The notes under the pieces were generated by a model, which saw only the letters and a list, made by a program, of their open reading frames with translations, had not been told where the DNA came from and made no database searches. From Schistosoma mansoni (lineage: Eukaryota; Platyhelminthes; Trematoda; Strigeidida; Schistosomatidae): a stretch of 64,000 nt of DNA. The DNA lies in the NCBI RefSeq assembly GCF_000237925.1, contig NC_031502.1, positions 18,846,909 to 18,910,908 of the forward strand, read 5' to 3'. Of this stretch, positions 12,062 through 25,000 are shown one piece after another. The position numbers and the translations under genes were made by a program. Each line of letters opens with the position of its first letter. Positions within the stretch are counted from its first letter, which is position 1.

Positions 12062-12086
12062 ATATATATATATATATATATATATA
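12062..12086. repeat. (AT)n microsatellite
   Basis: A simple alternating AT run of about 25 bp lies in non-coding DNA between the BEL element and the RTE LINE. Confidence 0.9.
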
Positions 12087-12221
12087 CAGCCAGAATAATA
12101 CCCACTAGATATATTTAGATTTATGAAGTACTTATGCCAATTCAATAACTTGCTAAAAACGCTAGTCAGAATAAGCAAATTAAAGCATTTGAACTATACC
12201 CTCTGAGTCGAATAAAATATT

Positions 12222-14210
12222 ATGACACCTCATGATGAAAGCCGTTGTTCTTCAGAAGCCACAAGGCTGATGCCTCTTCTAACAACCAGAGAAATAATTA
12301 ACATAGGTACATGGAATGTCCAGACAATGAGAGAGCCTGGAAAGACCATTCAAATAACAACAGAAGTAAGCAGATACAACTCGAAAGTGCTCAGGATAAG
12401 TTAAACCCATTAAACCCAAGCTGAACAGAAAAGGTTGGATTCAAGTGAGATGCTACTGTACTCTGGCCACGAATAGCAAAATGCTCTACGCACTAAAGAA
12501 GTTGCTATAATGCTGTCCAGGGAAGCAATAAAAGCAATTGTAGGATGGGAATCTCATGGATCCAGAATCATCAAAACATCCATCAAAACAAAAAAGGATG
12601 GGATCAGGAAAAGTGTTATCCAGTGCTATGCACCCACCAATGGTAGCAATGACAACGATAAAAGTCAGTCCTATGAGTTTACAATCGATCGTAACGAGGT
12701 TCTCAAAAAAGGACTCAGCGATCTTAATGGGAGATCTAAATGCTAAAGTCGGAATGGACAACACTGGGTATGAAGAAAAGGAGCATTAGAGCCGAAAGAC
12801 AGAAATACATGGAAAATTTAGCAATGACAGCGGAAAATGTTGCAAGAGAGAGGTATATGAATCAACTATATAACACAACAAAGACACTAACAGGGAAATA
12901 AAGTAGACAGGAGATACCGGTGAAGCACAAAGAAGGCAAGCAGTAAGTGAGATTCAGGAACAGAATAACAGATGAGTAGAACACTGGAGAACTCTTTCAC
13001 AGACCAGCTTCACTGGATCTAACCGACACCGAAGCCACACCTACAGACCGTCCTGAAGATATCACTCTACTAGCGGCTGAAGAAATCAACACGACAGTCA
13101 GACAAATCAGGAGTGAGAGAGCAGCAGGACCTGACATTAAACCAGCTGAAGCACCGAAGTCAGACAGGGAAGTAACTGCAGTGATGCTCCACCTTACCTT
13201 CAGTGACATTTGATAAGAAAAACAAGTACCGAAAGACTGGAAAGAAGGATACCTCATCAACATAACAAAAGAAGGGGATATGAGAAAATGTGAGAACCAC
13301 ATAGGTATCACACTACTATTGGCACCATAAAAAATTTTCAGCAGAGTGTTGCTAGACCGGATGAAGCATTCAGTTGACGCTTAGCTTCGAAACCAACAGG
13401 CCGGATTCCGTAAGGACCGGTCTTGCACAGACCACATTGCGACACTACGGGCCAATGTTGAAAAATAGACTGAATGGAACTCATCACTCTACATGAAATT
13501 CATTGACTATGAGAATGCGATTGACAGAGTGGATTCGAGGACCTTATGTAACTTTCCTCGAAACTATGGTGTACTTGAAAAGATTTTCAACATTATCCAG
13601 ACTTCATGCGACGGACAAAAGTACAGAGTCGTGCGTAGAGAACAGCTGACAGATGCATTCCAAGTTAGGACCGGAGTCAAACAAGGCTGCCCACTCCCCA
13701 TCTTTCTCTTTCTTCTGCTGACTAACCGGATTATGAGGACCTCCACACTTCAGGTGAAGCATGGATTACAATGGGCAGCTTGAATGTAACTAGACGATTT
13801 GGAATTCGCAGATGCTCTTTTCTTTCTATGACATACACACGAACAAATGCAGATGAAGATAAGCAGTGTGACAGAAGCCTCTGAGTTAGTAGGTGAAATT
13901 ATACCAAGATCCTCAAATACAACGCCGAAAAACAACCGAATAACACTTGATGGAAAAACTCTGGAAGAGGTGGAAACTCTTACGTATCTGGGTAGCATCA
14001 TAGATGAACGAGGAGGATCGGATTCAGACGTGAATGCGAGTATTGGCAAAGCAAGGACAGCATTCTTACATTTGAGGAATATATGGAACTCAAAACAACT
14101 GTCAACCAACATCAAAGTGAGAATCTTCAATAAGAACGTCAAGACAGTTCTACTGTACGGAGCTGAAACGTGGAAAACTACTACAACCGTCATCAAGAAG
14201 GTACTAGTAA
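12222..14210 (+). mobile_element. RTE-clade LINE (SR2-type), internally deleted and decayed
   Basis: The 5' part encodes an apurinic-type endonuclease start (INIGTWNVQTM at about 12298-12330). The 3' part encodes RTE reverse transcriptase: FRKDRSCTDH near 13410, VRTGVKQGCP near 13670, then TYLGSIIDERGGSDSDV and NIWNSKQLSTNIKVRIFN (13980-14130), and LLYGAET. The whole piece is about 2 kb against roughly 3.9 kb for intact SR2-like elements, so internal sequence is missing. There are many stops and frame changes. The right end runs into a CR1-type LINE piece. Confidence 0.85.
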
Positions 14211-14229
14211 AGTGTGTCTAGATGCACTT

Positions 14230-14845
14230 TCGGGATACAAATGTAAATAGACACAGCGTAGGGGAAGTACCTGTACCCGTGATCCGGTCTCACAGGGATC
14301 CTAAGGTGACAATGAATCATGATCTTAAGTACACAGCCCATCGCTCGGAGGTTGCAGCTGAGTAGTTTAGAGTCATATGGAGCTTCAAAATGGACATTCA
14401 TCACGTTAGATACCACTATGTTCACTGCAGTATACACAACCTTAATGAGAACTAAGCTTGAAAATTGAGTTCAGGCTGCAACCTCCTGCTTAAAAAGTGA
14501 CTCGGATATCCCGGAAAATGCACGGAGGTCAGCTACCCGTATCATTAATTAACACCAGGATTTACCATACAAAGAGCGGCTTGAAAAGCTAGACGTCTTT
14601 ACTCTGTTCTACAGTAGATTAGGAAGTTATTTGATTTTGATGTATAGAATACTAAGAAATTATTTTGAACATAATGTATCGCCTTCTTTTCCCTCTAGAT
14701 CGGGACGTCTCAGATGTTATAGCGGGCAAGTAGAAAAGCCAAGAACGAACAGAATACCCATGACATATAGGTTTTCACGCCGAGTAATCAATTCTTGGTT
14801 CCAAATGGTTGAGGATGGAATAGAAGAAGCTTTCGCTTAACGGGC
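14230..14845 (+). mobile_element. CR1-type LINE, 3' end of ORF2 (fragment)
   Basis: The translation reads HDLKYTAHRSEVAAE, later LILMYRILRNYFEHNVSPSF and VEKPRTNRIPMTYRFSRRVI. This is the typical C-terminal stretch of schistosome CR1-type (SR1/Perere-like) reverse transcriptases. It contains several stops and frame changes, is 5' truncated, and abuts the RTE piece on its left. Confidence 0.8.
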
Positions 14846-14989
14846 TTCCGTGTCTAGTAGCAATGGATCACCAATACCTCCAGGCAAGAACCTAGGTAAC
14901 GATAATAGAGGAAAAAAGAAATTGGCAAATCATTATATGTTATCCTTAGTCCTTGAGAATAGGTCAAGTTTCCTCTTAAAGGACTCCTG

Positions 14990-15740
14990 GTAAGTTGCTT
15001 GGACTAGCTCAGTTGGCAGCGAATTCTAGCATTTGACAACTCTTACGGAGTAGAAGTTGTGTCTACAATCTGTTCTGCTATGTTGGGTCTCCAGTTTCTG
15101 GGTGTTACCCCTCAGATTATTGTTGTGACCAAGGTTGAGTAGATGTTTAAGGGGATGAGCAGAAGTATTAAGGATACTGTAAGTCATAAGAAGGTCACCT
15201 CTAAGATGCCTGTACTCTAACGGGTAAAGGTTAAGTGATTGAAGGCGCTCTTCATAAGGTTTGAATTTGAGTCCCCGAACTGATTTCGTGGCTCGACGTG
15301 GGATACGTTCCAGAGTGTCCTTATCCTTTTGGAGGGAGGGAGGAAATACTATGTTTCCGTACTCTAAATGTGGACGAATCAAACTATTGAAGATTATGTG
15401 GAAAGTTCTACCGTCAAACTGGCCAAAAATGAGCTTCAACGTTGCCAGTGCAAGGTTTGCTTGAAATGTGTTTTTGTCACAGTTCGCATACGACATCAGG
15501 TCATATGGTACCAACACTCCTAAATCATTATCGACTTGGGAAACTTCTAGAGAGGAGTTTCCCAAGTTGTAACTATAGTGTGCAAGATGCCTCAGATGGA
15601 CTACTTTGCACTTTGAGGTGTTGAAGGTAAGTCCGTTGTCGTCTGCCCAACTTTGAAGTCGTGTCAGATCCTCCTGAAATGCTAGTATATCCTTGGAACC
15701 TGTTATCCGAGGCAGTGGTGTTCGCACCTTCAATTGACTA
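14990..15740 (-). mobile_element. CR1-type LINE, 3' end of ORF2 (fragment, opposite strand)
   Basis: A long minus-strand frame (15733-15026) carries late reverse transcriptase motifs of the same superfamily: LTFNTSKCKVVHL, NDLGVLV, LIRPHLEYGN, LERIPRRATKSVRGLK, LEYRHLRGDLLMTY. It is tail to tail with the plus-strand CR1 piece at 14230-14845 but is a different subfamily. It ends about 300 bp upstream of the EXOSC4 start codon and is much less decayed than its neighbour. Confidence 0.85.
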
Positions 15741-16044
15741 ATGCAAGAGAAGACCAGAAACCCACAGAAGCAAACTATAAAGGGAATAACATAGTCCGTA
15801 GTTCTTTTGTTCTTACTACATAATTATGAATCTGACATCTAATTCCTTACTCAAATCTATGACCCTAGTAAGTCGTTAGAGTTTCTCAAGATCACTTTAG
15901 TATCGCCCAAAAGTAGTTCATAAATCTCAGTATTATCCAAACCTCTGCTTTAAACCAAGGCACAAACTTAATGGGTTTGGCAGATATTTTACATTGAAAC
16001 AGTTGTGTATGTCCTTCGGAAAATGAGAAGCATTTGAACGTGTG

Positions 16045-19000
16045 ATGGCTGAAATATTTTATAACGGTAGGAGAGTTGATGGTCGCAGACCAAATGAAAT
16101 TCGACGAGTAGATTGTCAGTTTGGCTCGGGTTATTCTGACGGAATAGTATTTCTGCATCAAGGTAATCTCAATTTTCGGTATCCATAAGCCGTAAACTTA
16201 ATGACTTCAGGGAATACCAAGGTGATTGCATCCGTGGTTGGGCCCCATGCTCCTAGAGTAAAAGGTGATGGTACTCCAGATGGTGCAACGATAACGTGTC
16301 AATTTACTAAGCCTCCTTTTGCATCGACTTCAGGGGAGCGTCGCAAACTGTCATCAAAAGATAGATCAGCGAATGATTTTGCTACTGCCATTGAGGTGAC
16401 GAAAATCTTCAGTTAAATTTTGGTCAGAACTAACTTTCAGTTTTATCATGGATAGGTCGATAGTTGCTTTAAAGTTTTCAAATGATATGTCTTGTTAGTT
16501 CATGGCCATAGAGAAGACTACTAGATGTGTTTTCATTTTGGAAATAGAGTTAGCTTGGCGCTATCAAACTTCTTAGGCGGTCTTATTGTTGGTTTTACTT
16601 TGCAGTCAAATCTATAAGCGCATTGCGTGTATCGCTACATCTTTGTTTCTCTAGCTTGCTTCAACCCATCATAGCAGAACCATACGCCTCTGATTAATTA
16701 AATTGTTCTATATCTATAATGACAAGTTTTTTTTCTACCGAAGTCAAGGATTAGTCGTCCTTAAAGTATCTTAGAGTATCGGTAAGTGGATTGTATCAAT
16801 CATTATGTGGTAGGGATAACGTCTGGCTTCCGTCAGTTCTCTGACTACAACATAAACGGAATGTTAGTGTCTTCCGATCAACTCTTACTGATGCCATAAA
16901 GGTAAAAAAAATCTAATCATCAAGTTCTAGGCCTTAGTAAAAAAAGGCGGTTTGGGATTAGTTGGACTTAGTTTTTGTCGAAATTATCAAAGCCATCGAT
17001 CATGGATGTAACGCACGTAGCACTTTTGACAAGTCCCCTACCCGTATTATAAGTCCAATATTCATTGTCTCTAGGATTAGAGTTCTCAATTTCAACACAC
17101 TACAGTTAAGTGGTTGATAGATTTGTAGAAAGTATCACTAAACTATCCAGAAACATCGTCTTTTATTTCTCAAAATCAAAGATTAGCATACAATCTGTTT
17201 ATAAGTTTTATTGTATCCACCTTTAAAGTACAGCGAACTCAAATGGTTTGTCGTATAAATACACATACACATACGGTTTGTGTATGTCAGGTGATTCTTG
17301 AAGTGAAAGAAACAAGTTTTAGAGCATGGACACCCCCCGTATTTTTGAACAAGTTCGACAACCGCAGAAGTCGTTTATTAAACAAAGATTTTGGTTAAAA
17401 ATCGTGCTTTTACAAAACAGATGCTTAGATAATGAGGTGTGTTTATTCAAGATGTATGCGAAATGAAGTCTATTCGGATATCGTTTTTCTATCTGATTCA
17501 TGTTTAGTCTGCGCATCATAGTTCTCAGTCGTATTTCTCGCATCTTGGACTTCGGCTTTTTTGTTTCACTTATTTTATAATATTAAGATTTTTACGACGG
17601 ATATAATGTTATTTTACACATATGTAGGAGATATTTTCATGTGTCATCAGGACAGAAAAGTACCCAATGTCTCAAATAGATATTTTTCTTGAAGTTATTC
17701 AGTCAGATGGCTCTGAGTTTGCTTGTGCTGTAAATGCAACCACACTTGCCTTAACTGATGCTGGGATTGAAATGGATTGCCTCGTCAGTGCAGCTACAGT
17801 TGGTGAGCAACATTACATGTTTATTGTTTCCATGAATTTTCAAGAAACCTTCCCTAGTACTTTTATCCTGTTTATGCTTTCCTATAACATCCCTGAAATC
17901 CTGTTATCCAGTGACATAGATATTTTCATTTGCTAATTAGTGCAGTTTTTTCGTTTGTTTTAAAACCTGGTTTCAAAATGTTATCAAGGATGTAAAATTT
18001 GTTCCCAATTGCAAACTTTTCCTATTCTGTTCGTCATTTATGTTATGAGCCAAAAAGTAGTGAGAGCAGAGATTCAGCAGTGAAATTTCAGCACCAATCA
18101 ACCTTAATGAGCTACGGACAGACTATGTACCATAAGTATCCATACCTAGGCTTTTCTTGATAATTCCAAACGAGTTGAACATTGGGTGTACTGTTAATAA
18201 CAAATTAATGATATATTTTCAAAATCTGAATGAGTGGGCAATTGTGATTTTGACGTCTCATGACAGTGTAAGTCCTCTCTTCAGAGAACAAATAGGTAAA
18301 GTAATCAAATCAACACAAATTTGAATAGTATACGGGAAACAAGGCGGAATATTTTAGTACGATCAAGATCCGGATATGTCTGATCATGTCAATGTTTTGT
18401 AATTTCTGTCAAGGTGATCCTGTATGAGACCTACTTGTGTGTATTTTAATGGGTGTATGAAATGTGGCATTTGTAATGTAGAAGAGTAGAGTTAGAAACA
18501 TTTGTACGTTTGTTGGTGGTGTGAGATGCTAAAAGAATTGAATATGTGAGTATTCGGATAAATGGTCGATGAAGATCTATTTAAGTCATTCAACGTGCAT
18601 CACGAATCTTTCTGCAAAGGTATATTCACAAATGAACAATCGTGTTAGAAAAATTCCGTCAGTATGTCAATAACCTAGATGATTTCCGCCGGATTACATA
18701 TTCACGCTTTCAACTTCTTTCAGCTAAAGAGGGGTTCATCATCTTTATTCATCGAAACCTAGACGAATCGAGGAATATAAGAAATATTAGGAAAAGAATA
18801 AAAGAAAAAAGACATTAAGTACCAAAACTGCATAACATTAACATGGTCAAACATATCCAGGCCTTGATTGTACTAAAATGTTCCGCCTTGTTCCCCGTAT
18901 ACTATTCAAATTTGTGTTAATTTGATTACTTTACCTATTTGTTCTCTGAAGAGAGGACTTACACTGTCATGAGACGTCAAAAACTCAATTCCCCACTCAT

Positions 19001-19547
19001 TCGCATTTTACGAATATATTATCACTGTTATAGTCTACTTTACGTTGATGACCTTAGATCTAGATATATGGTCAATCACAATTTTATTTGATTTTCAAAA
19101 GTAATTCACCAGATCAAATATAAAACACCCGAATAGATAGTTCTTGACCCTTTGTAAATAAATAAATATATATATATATATATTATTTGTGTACACTAAA
19201 CTCGTGGCTTTTTAACCATACAAAGTTTTTTTACTGCGCTTTTGACAGGTCTTTGGGGTTCACATGTGTTCGCTGACCTTTGTCGCTTTGAGGAGAATCC
19301 ACGTATATCACAGTTAACCGTTGTTTGTCTTCCCAATGTTCACCTGCTTTCCGGAGTGAATACAGAGGAGCAAATAGGTCAGTGGAAAAGCCAACCTCAA
19401 ATCCTTCATACACGTCTCTCTTCTTGGTTACCTGTTGAGAGACTACAACCACTCATAACAGAAGCTGTGAAGGTAGCTCAAACACTTCAAAAGGAATTTT
19501 CTTATTGGTTACGGGGCCGTGTACGTAGTGGTTTTATCACCAGATGA
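16045..19547 (+). CDS. EXOSC4: Exosome complex component RRP41 (RNase PH-like ring subunit)
   Basis: This subunit forms part of the six-member RNase PH-like ring of the RNA exosome (pairing with RRP45), which threads RNA for 3'-5' decay in nucleus and cytoplasm. Exons: 16045-16162 (MAEIFYNGRRVDGRRPNEIR, matching RVDGRR of the family), 16211-16395 (GNTKVIASVVGPHAPR, SGERRK), 17651-17802 (MSQIDIFLEVIQSDG, NATTLALTDAGI), and 19249-19547 to TGA (GLWGSHVFADL to the C-terminus). The joins at Gln-Gly (16162/16211) and Val-Gly (17802/19249) are in phase with canonical GT-AG. A short exon is needed between exons 2 and 4; 16868-16901 encodes RSTLTDAIK and is followed by GTAAAA, but its phase does not fit my flanking junctions. 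Total about 260 residues, normal for RRP41. The start is the first ATG before the conserved RVDGRR. The gene converges on the unidentified minus-strand gene at 22 kb. Confidence 0.88.
16396..17650 (+). other. EXOSC4 intron region with candidate short exon
   Basis: The conserved segment corresponding to LRQTFEAAI of human RRP41 is missing from the flanking exons. The only good match I see is at 16868-16901. It is preceded by TTAG, encodes FRSTLTDAIK and is followed by GTAAAA. The reading frame needs two upstream bases to precede it and does not join cleanly to 16395 or 17651, so either another tiny exon or a different splice site is used. The rest of the interval shows nothing recognisable. 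Confidence 0.4.
18209..19024. repeat. Fold-back repeat, about 190-bp arms, in an EXOSC4 intron
   Basis: The left arm (18209 to about 18405) and right arm (about 18830-19024) are inverted copies with high identity. Both contain GACGTCTCATGACAGTGTAA and GAATAGTATACGGG on their respective strands. The inner spacer is about 425 bp and has no recognised frame. A short diverged relative, with ACAAGGCGGAATATGTAC, lies near 42650. It could be a retroelement end pair or a non-autonomous DNA element; I found no transposase. No clear target duplication was identified. Confidence 0.75.
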
Positions 19548-20496
19548 CTAACGTGATTCACCTTTATAAAAGAACATTTTAAGCTATACCAGATATATTA
19601 TCTGAGTATGATTTATATGAAATGCAATGTTTCACGACTGACCATGTAAAGTTACAATATAAATTATCATCCCGACTTTTAAATTAATTAAACAAAACTG
19701 ACTTTTTAACATGTTACGTCGCACAAAATTCTCTTACGTAATTACTCCGACCAAATAATCCAGTTAGCTTACTGGTCAGAATGCTTCCTTCCTCAAAATG
19801 AAATTGAGATAGGTTTTTTTGAATTCGACAAATAAGCCTTTACCTTAAAAGTAAAATACAATAGACGGCGTAGGTACTCATGCTGACCGTAGACTGAGAC
19901 GTTTAGACGTCAAAGTCCTGGAATTCATATATGCTACTGTGTCATTTTAGGTGGAATTCTCTGACCTTTTAACCGCACTCGTAGCTCTAGACGTACGGTT
20001 TTATGGGAACACACATGCTTCTTAGGGAGCAGCAAGTAGTATCCCTCAAAAGACTATCAAATCTCGATTTTGTGAAAAGTTTATGGGAAGAGCAAGCTCT
20101 CTTTTTAATATACATCTTAGTTCATAAAGTTGAATCTTGTCCTTTCCATAGCAAACTGGTCGTCGTAAATTCCTTGCATTTTGGGACTACTTCTGAGTTG
20201 ACATTTTCTGAATATATGTATATCTTGATATCCTTCGACAGTTCGAATTTTAACATCTCATTCTAATAAGCAAAATAGTCATCTGTTTGCCGAATTCCAT
20301 TCATCACAGGTTCGGGAAGTTCAGTTCATTCATAATACCAGGTCTAGTGAATAATACATTGTACTCGGTTACATGACAGTACCTATCTGTTTCGAAAAAC
20401 TGACTTAGCCTCATTACTCAAAACGTACAATTAGCTAAACACATGCAACAGCTAACTTTTTTTATGATAACATAACGTGCATAAAAAAGTCGAAAA
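19548..20496. other. EXOSC4 3' flank and intergenic DNA
   Basis: This stretch should hold the EXOSC4 3' UTR. An open frame at 20003-20266 has no recognised motif and is not called as a gene. Nothing else is recognisable. Confidence 0.4.
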
Positions 20497-20985
20497 TGTT
20501 ATATCCTGGTGAAGACATAAGTACGGGTAACTCCCAGAACCTATTAATGGACTATTGTTCTATATATATTGTTATTGTATAACTATTCAGTGATTAGATT
20601 TAATCTATACATATTCATCCTATTATAAGCTTTGTTTTGACCTATGGATTATTATTATACCATTTACTGTTCCTAAATTATATTCAGATTATTGTCTCTC
20701 ACGTTCACAGCCACATTTGGCTTGATCTTGTACAAATCTTATTTTCTATCTTATGGTGTGATGCGGTCTGTCTGGTATATAAACCGAGTATGCTTGGAAT
20801 AAATGATTCGCATAGCAGAAGCTGCAATTGGTGTTCTGGACTTAATTGGAAGGGCTAGGCGGATAAGGGACCAATAAGGATGCTAGACTGTTCATACTGG
20901 TCGAACGTCATTGTTTTGGCACAGTGTTAAGTCGTATTCCGATTGTTGGATAATTCACGTGATAAAAGGTGGACATAAAATCATA
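20497..20985 (+). mobile_element. Solo LTR (same family as the fold-back at 755-1607), diverged
   Basis: It begins TGTTATATCC and shares the TATA-like GGTATATAAAC block, the AATAAATGATTC block and the TGTTCTGGACTTAATTGG block with the 1091-1607 LTR. The right end is approximate. There is no partner LTR or internal region nearby, so it is a solo LTR fossil, older than the fold-back copy because it is clearly more diverged. Confidence 0.65.
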
Positions 20986-22003
20986 ACGAATTGGCATACG
21001 GTCTATTATTTCTACAAAGTCACAACAGAAAAGTTTAGGGATTTCTTGTCACCAAGTCTTACCACAAATCAACAGAAAGTATCCTTTACATCAAAAGTTT
21101 CGTGTAAGGATTTGAAGCTTTAAAACTTTTCAGACGTACTAAAGTGACTACCAATTTTTCTGGAATTCAGCCTAAAAGAGTTTGGGATGACTCATCAGAC
21201 TATATTTAACGATTTAAAAGAACCTAGCCGATCAGTAATACCTTACAAAGAAATAGCGAGACAACTTGTTACCATATATAAATGTGTAGTGTCCCAAGCT
21301 ATGTGGACGTTAAGATAAAGATTTGTGGCTCAGGTGAGTTGTTTTGCTGGAGTTTCGTTCTCTGAGCTGGATAGCTTGACCATCAGAAAACATTTTTTTA
21401 AACACATGTGGTAACAATGTGATCTAAAACCATTTATCATCGAGTTGTCATGGCCCAGAGTTACCGATCTCCAGACTTTATACTGGAGCAAGTTTTTACT
21501 GCCCATCAAATGGCGATCCTTTTCCTGTGAATTAAAGCAAGTTCATAACATCACAGTGAATCTCCGCAGAATCCAATCACTGTCAGGAATCACGCAAAGT
21601 AGTCCAGAATAAAGTGAATTTCAGTAAGGAAATGAATTTAACTGTGTAAAACCTGTTATTGCGTACAACTATTACACCAGGTATGCAAATTGAATGAAGT
21701 GTCATTCAAAGCAGCAGTTAACTTTTAGACTCCTCAGAGCTACAGTCGACGCATACTAAAGCGTACGGCAAATATCAATTCCTCACTGGATGTTCCGTAT
21801 CCATACACAAGAGACTATAGTTTGGCTGCAAACGTATGCAGAAAAGCATATTTACATGCAAAGTCAATTATGAATTTCTGGTATCAAGTATATACATTTA
21901 TTGAAAGTATAAAAATAACAAACCATCTCACAGTTGAAAAAAAATATGTGTAAGACAGTTACTGATTGAGATGGAATTTGTTAAGTACATTAAAATTAAT
22001 CAG
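20986..22003. other. Intergenic DNA between convergent genes
   Basis: No exon or repeat was recognised between the solo LTR and the stop codon of the minus-strand gene. Confidence 0.4.
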
Positions 22004-25000
22004 TTAGCTTGTTGGAATGACCGAATTACAAAAGTCATTAATTTCCATCAACCATTCGTCTAAAGACCACGAAATCGGTGGAACAAAATTACATGGTTCT
22101 GCCAAATGTGGTTCGGGATGATCTGGATCAGACGGTTTTCTGATTTTCACAAGACTGATTGGACCGTTCGGAGCTACATGTATAGTGGCTGTTGCCATAA
22201 CCCCTTGACCTGCTAGCAGATGAAAATTGCGTGCAGAGAGATCCCAATCAAGTGGGTACATTGAACTCAGTCGTTTTATGTCCTCTGTCAAGGTAAAGTC
22301 TATACGCAGCTGTTGCTGGATGCATGCTACGATTGTACTTGAAGCGAGGGCTGATGTGAGACTTTTAGACAAACTGATTACGCTTTTGTCACAGCCAATA
22401 ACCTAAAGATGAGAAAACAGTAATTAAGACAAGAAATCTTGTTAGGTCCTGTTTTGAAAATTCGATATGGAACAAGGATAGTAAATAATTTTTGGTCGTT
22501 TTCTCCATTCAACAATCTTATGTGATTTATCGGATCTAGTAAAACATTACGAAGTTATAAGGAATGTTTGAGAAATTTTAGTAAATATTCCATATTGCAA
22601 TCGAGATATTAAAAATCCAATGGGAACTTACGGAGGTTCTTACAACTTGAACGAATGTTGGGTTGTTAGAATGAATAGGAACTTATTTATTTATTTATTT
22701 AAACACATAAATATTGGTACAAGGAAGCACCAGATACATATGCGCCACACAAATCTCATTCGATTTGTGTGAGGGCTGTGATACTGCCTAGGTGCCCAGA
22801 CTGAAGCAGGTGGTTTTCTTAAGGGGCCACACCCGGAGCCTTTGACCTGAATGTCTGATCCATAAGGTAGTGGAGCATCTTGAGGAGATGCAGTCCCATG
22901 GTAGCCGGTGATCAACGGTTGATTCGTACGCCATTTGTTCCTTCAGGATACTGGAGCCCATGTGCACCACTGGTTTGGAATCAGGGTTTTCCAACTCCCC
23001 TAGGTGAACTTTCCGTGTCCACCAACCCGGTTAAAGCGCCGGAAATTCGCTTTTCGTTCTCTCAATTTCGTAAACAACACCCCCGCCACGAGAAGGCAGT
23101 GAGTAGGACTTCCCTGGCAGAGGCTATATATTCGCTGGCCATGTGAGAGCATTTCGAGAGGGAGAGCGGACTCTCCCCACTCCGGCCGTACCAGGGTATA
23201 GATCGACGCATTGGTAATAGCCGTTCACGAGACCAAATCATCGACTTAGATACTTGAGTTAACCGATATTAAAGACAAGGCCAATAGCCAGAATAAAAGT
23301 TTTTTTAATTATTAATTTAACATCCTTATAAGCAAGATATTAATATGACAATAAGAGTATTTAGATGCACATGAGATGGGAGTAATCAGTTTTGTAGGTT
23401 ACTCCACTTTTAGGGTTATTTCTCATCTATCATCTGAGGAACCAAATAGTTTGGGAGATTTGATCAAATTACATAAGAATGAACAATTCTCATTATTCCT
23501 ATGCTTTTGCGAATAAATAAGTGAGAGTTTAGTTACAAGGATTACAAAGTATTTCCCATCATCAAAGTAAATGAATTAGACTGAGTAGAGTGGTAATCAT
23601 TGACAATAAAATGGAGAATTATCTTAAATGATTAAGTGTTTGCATCACTACTCAAAAAGCAGCTTATGCTGTTAAACTATCAAAGAATTTTGTGGCATTA
23701 ATGTACGTTCTTCGAAACACACACAGTATCCAAGTGTGGCCATTCGCTTAACCTTATCATGTCAGCTTAGAGAGCCCGGGATATTTACTCTCCGTGTATC
23801 TAGGGTTGAGACTACTACTTTTCGTAGTGTCGCTGGCGTGGGTGTAGTACAAAGTTCGAAGGCAGAAGCTGAAATCCAATGGACAGTCGCTTATGCGCTG
23901 TCCAACCAAATGGAGGAGTAAGAGATCGGAAACATGAAGACAATCGTTTATGCTCAGAAAGTATCATCTTAAGGCACAAAGAAATTGTCTGAAATGATGA
24001 CCACTGAAATCAACTCGACGGACTCAAATAGACCATATTGTTACCAGCTATTGGTTAGAGAGGCTCAACAAAAGATCATCACTCATTCGAGAGCACATGT
24101 CTAGACTCCGATCACGATCTTGTCTACATCTTACTAGACACAGCATGAAAGCCCCTTGGAGCCCAGATTAATGATTAAAAAAAGTCAACAGTATATTTCA
24201 TAAACGAGAAAATCAGTTAATCAATCGTCAGATTGATGTTCACCGAGATGAGGGTTGACACGATATCCAAATTTTGGTAAAAACTGTGGTGATATATACC
24301 AGTAATTCAACCAAAAGGTTAAAAATAATCAGAATTTCGATAGTCCAGAGTGAGTTGATAGTTCATCCTATCAAAATGGGGACACAGTGACGAGCGAAGA
24401 CAACTTAAACACAAAATGAAAGAAGTTCACATAATGGTTTTAGGCAGCAGTCAGTCAGCTACAACGTAGGACCAGGCACATATATGTATCGGTCCAAGTT
24501 GACATACCTCATTAGCATAACAAGATAAACACCAAATCCATAGTAGTTAATTTCATGGTGGTAATATATAAAAGAAAGATTGTATATAAGGATATAGTAC
24601 AGAAAGAAGGAAGGATATGAAGCAATTTTAATCTCATAATTTAAGGGAAGACAGAAAGTGTATACACCTACACCATTGTAATCGATTCTGACTCATGTCA
24701 CCTAGGGTCTCCAACCACTGGTTACGATAGTCGCGCGGACCCCAACCAAGTAGTCTGCATCTACCAACATGGCTCAGACTAGAAGTTAGTGACTTCAAGG
24801 ATTGATGCCACGTTTTGGTTTGGCCGCCCCTAACTTTCTTCCATCCATCTCCAACACTGGTCAGCATTGCGCCTCATGGTAATCGGTGTTCAGGCAGCGA
24901 AAGCAAAAGACATGGTAAGAGCGGTGGTGACCGCGATGTAAAACAACTTTTCAGGATTGTCAAAGAAACAGGTATTGAAAACTTGAGACTTAATTAAACT

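Noticed and set aside
15892-16161. Minus-strand 89-codon frame
   Set aside because: It is an antisense shadow overlapping EXOSC4 exon 1, whose plus-strand frame matches the family.
18240-18300. Possible hammerhead in the arms of the 18209-19024 fold-back (CTGAAGA on the minus strand near a GTC)
   Set aside because: The GAAA element is not present in a workable position, so the core is incomplete.
22691-23146. Several overlapping frames on both strands with counterparts at 32062-32529
   Set aside because: All fall inside the SINE-like unit. The similarity is explained by the repeat and no frame is favoured.
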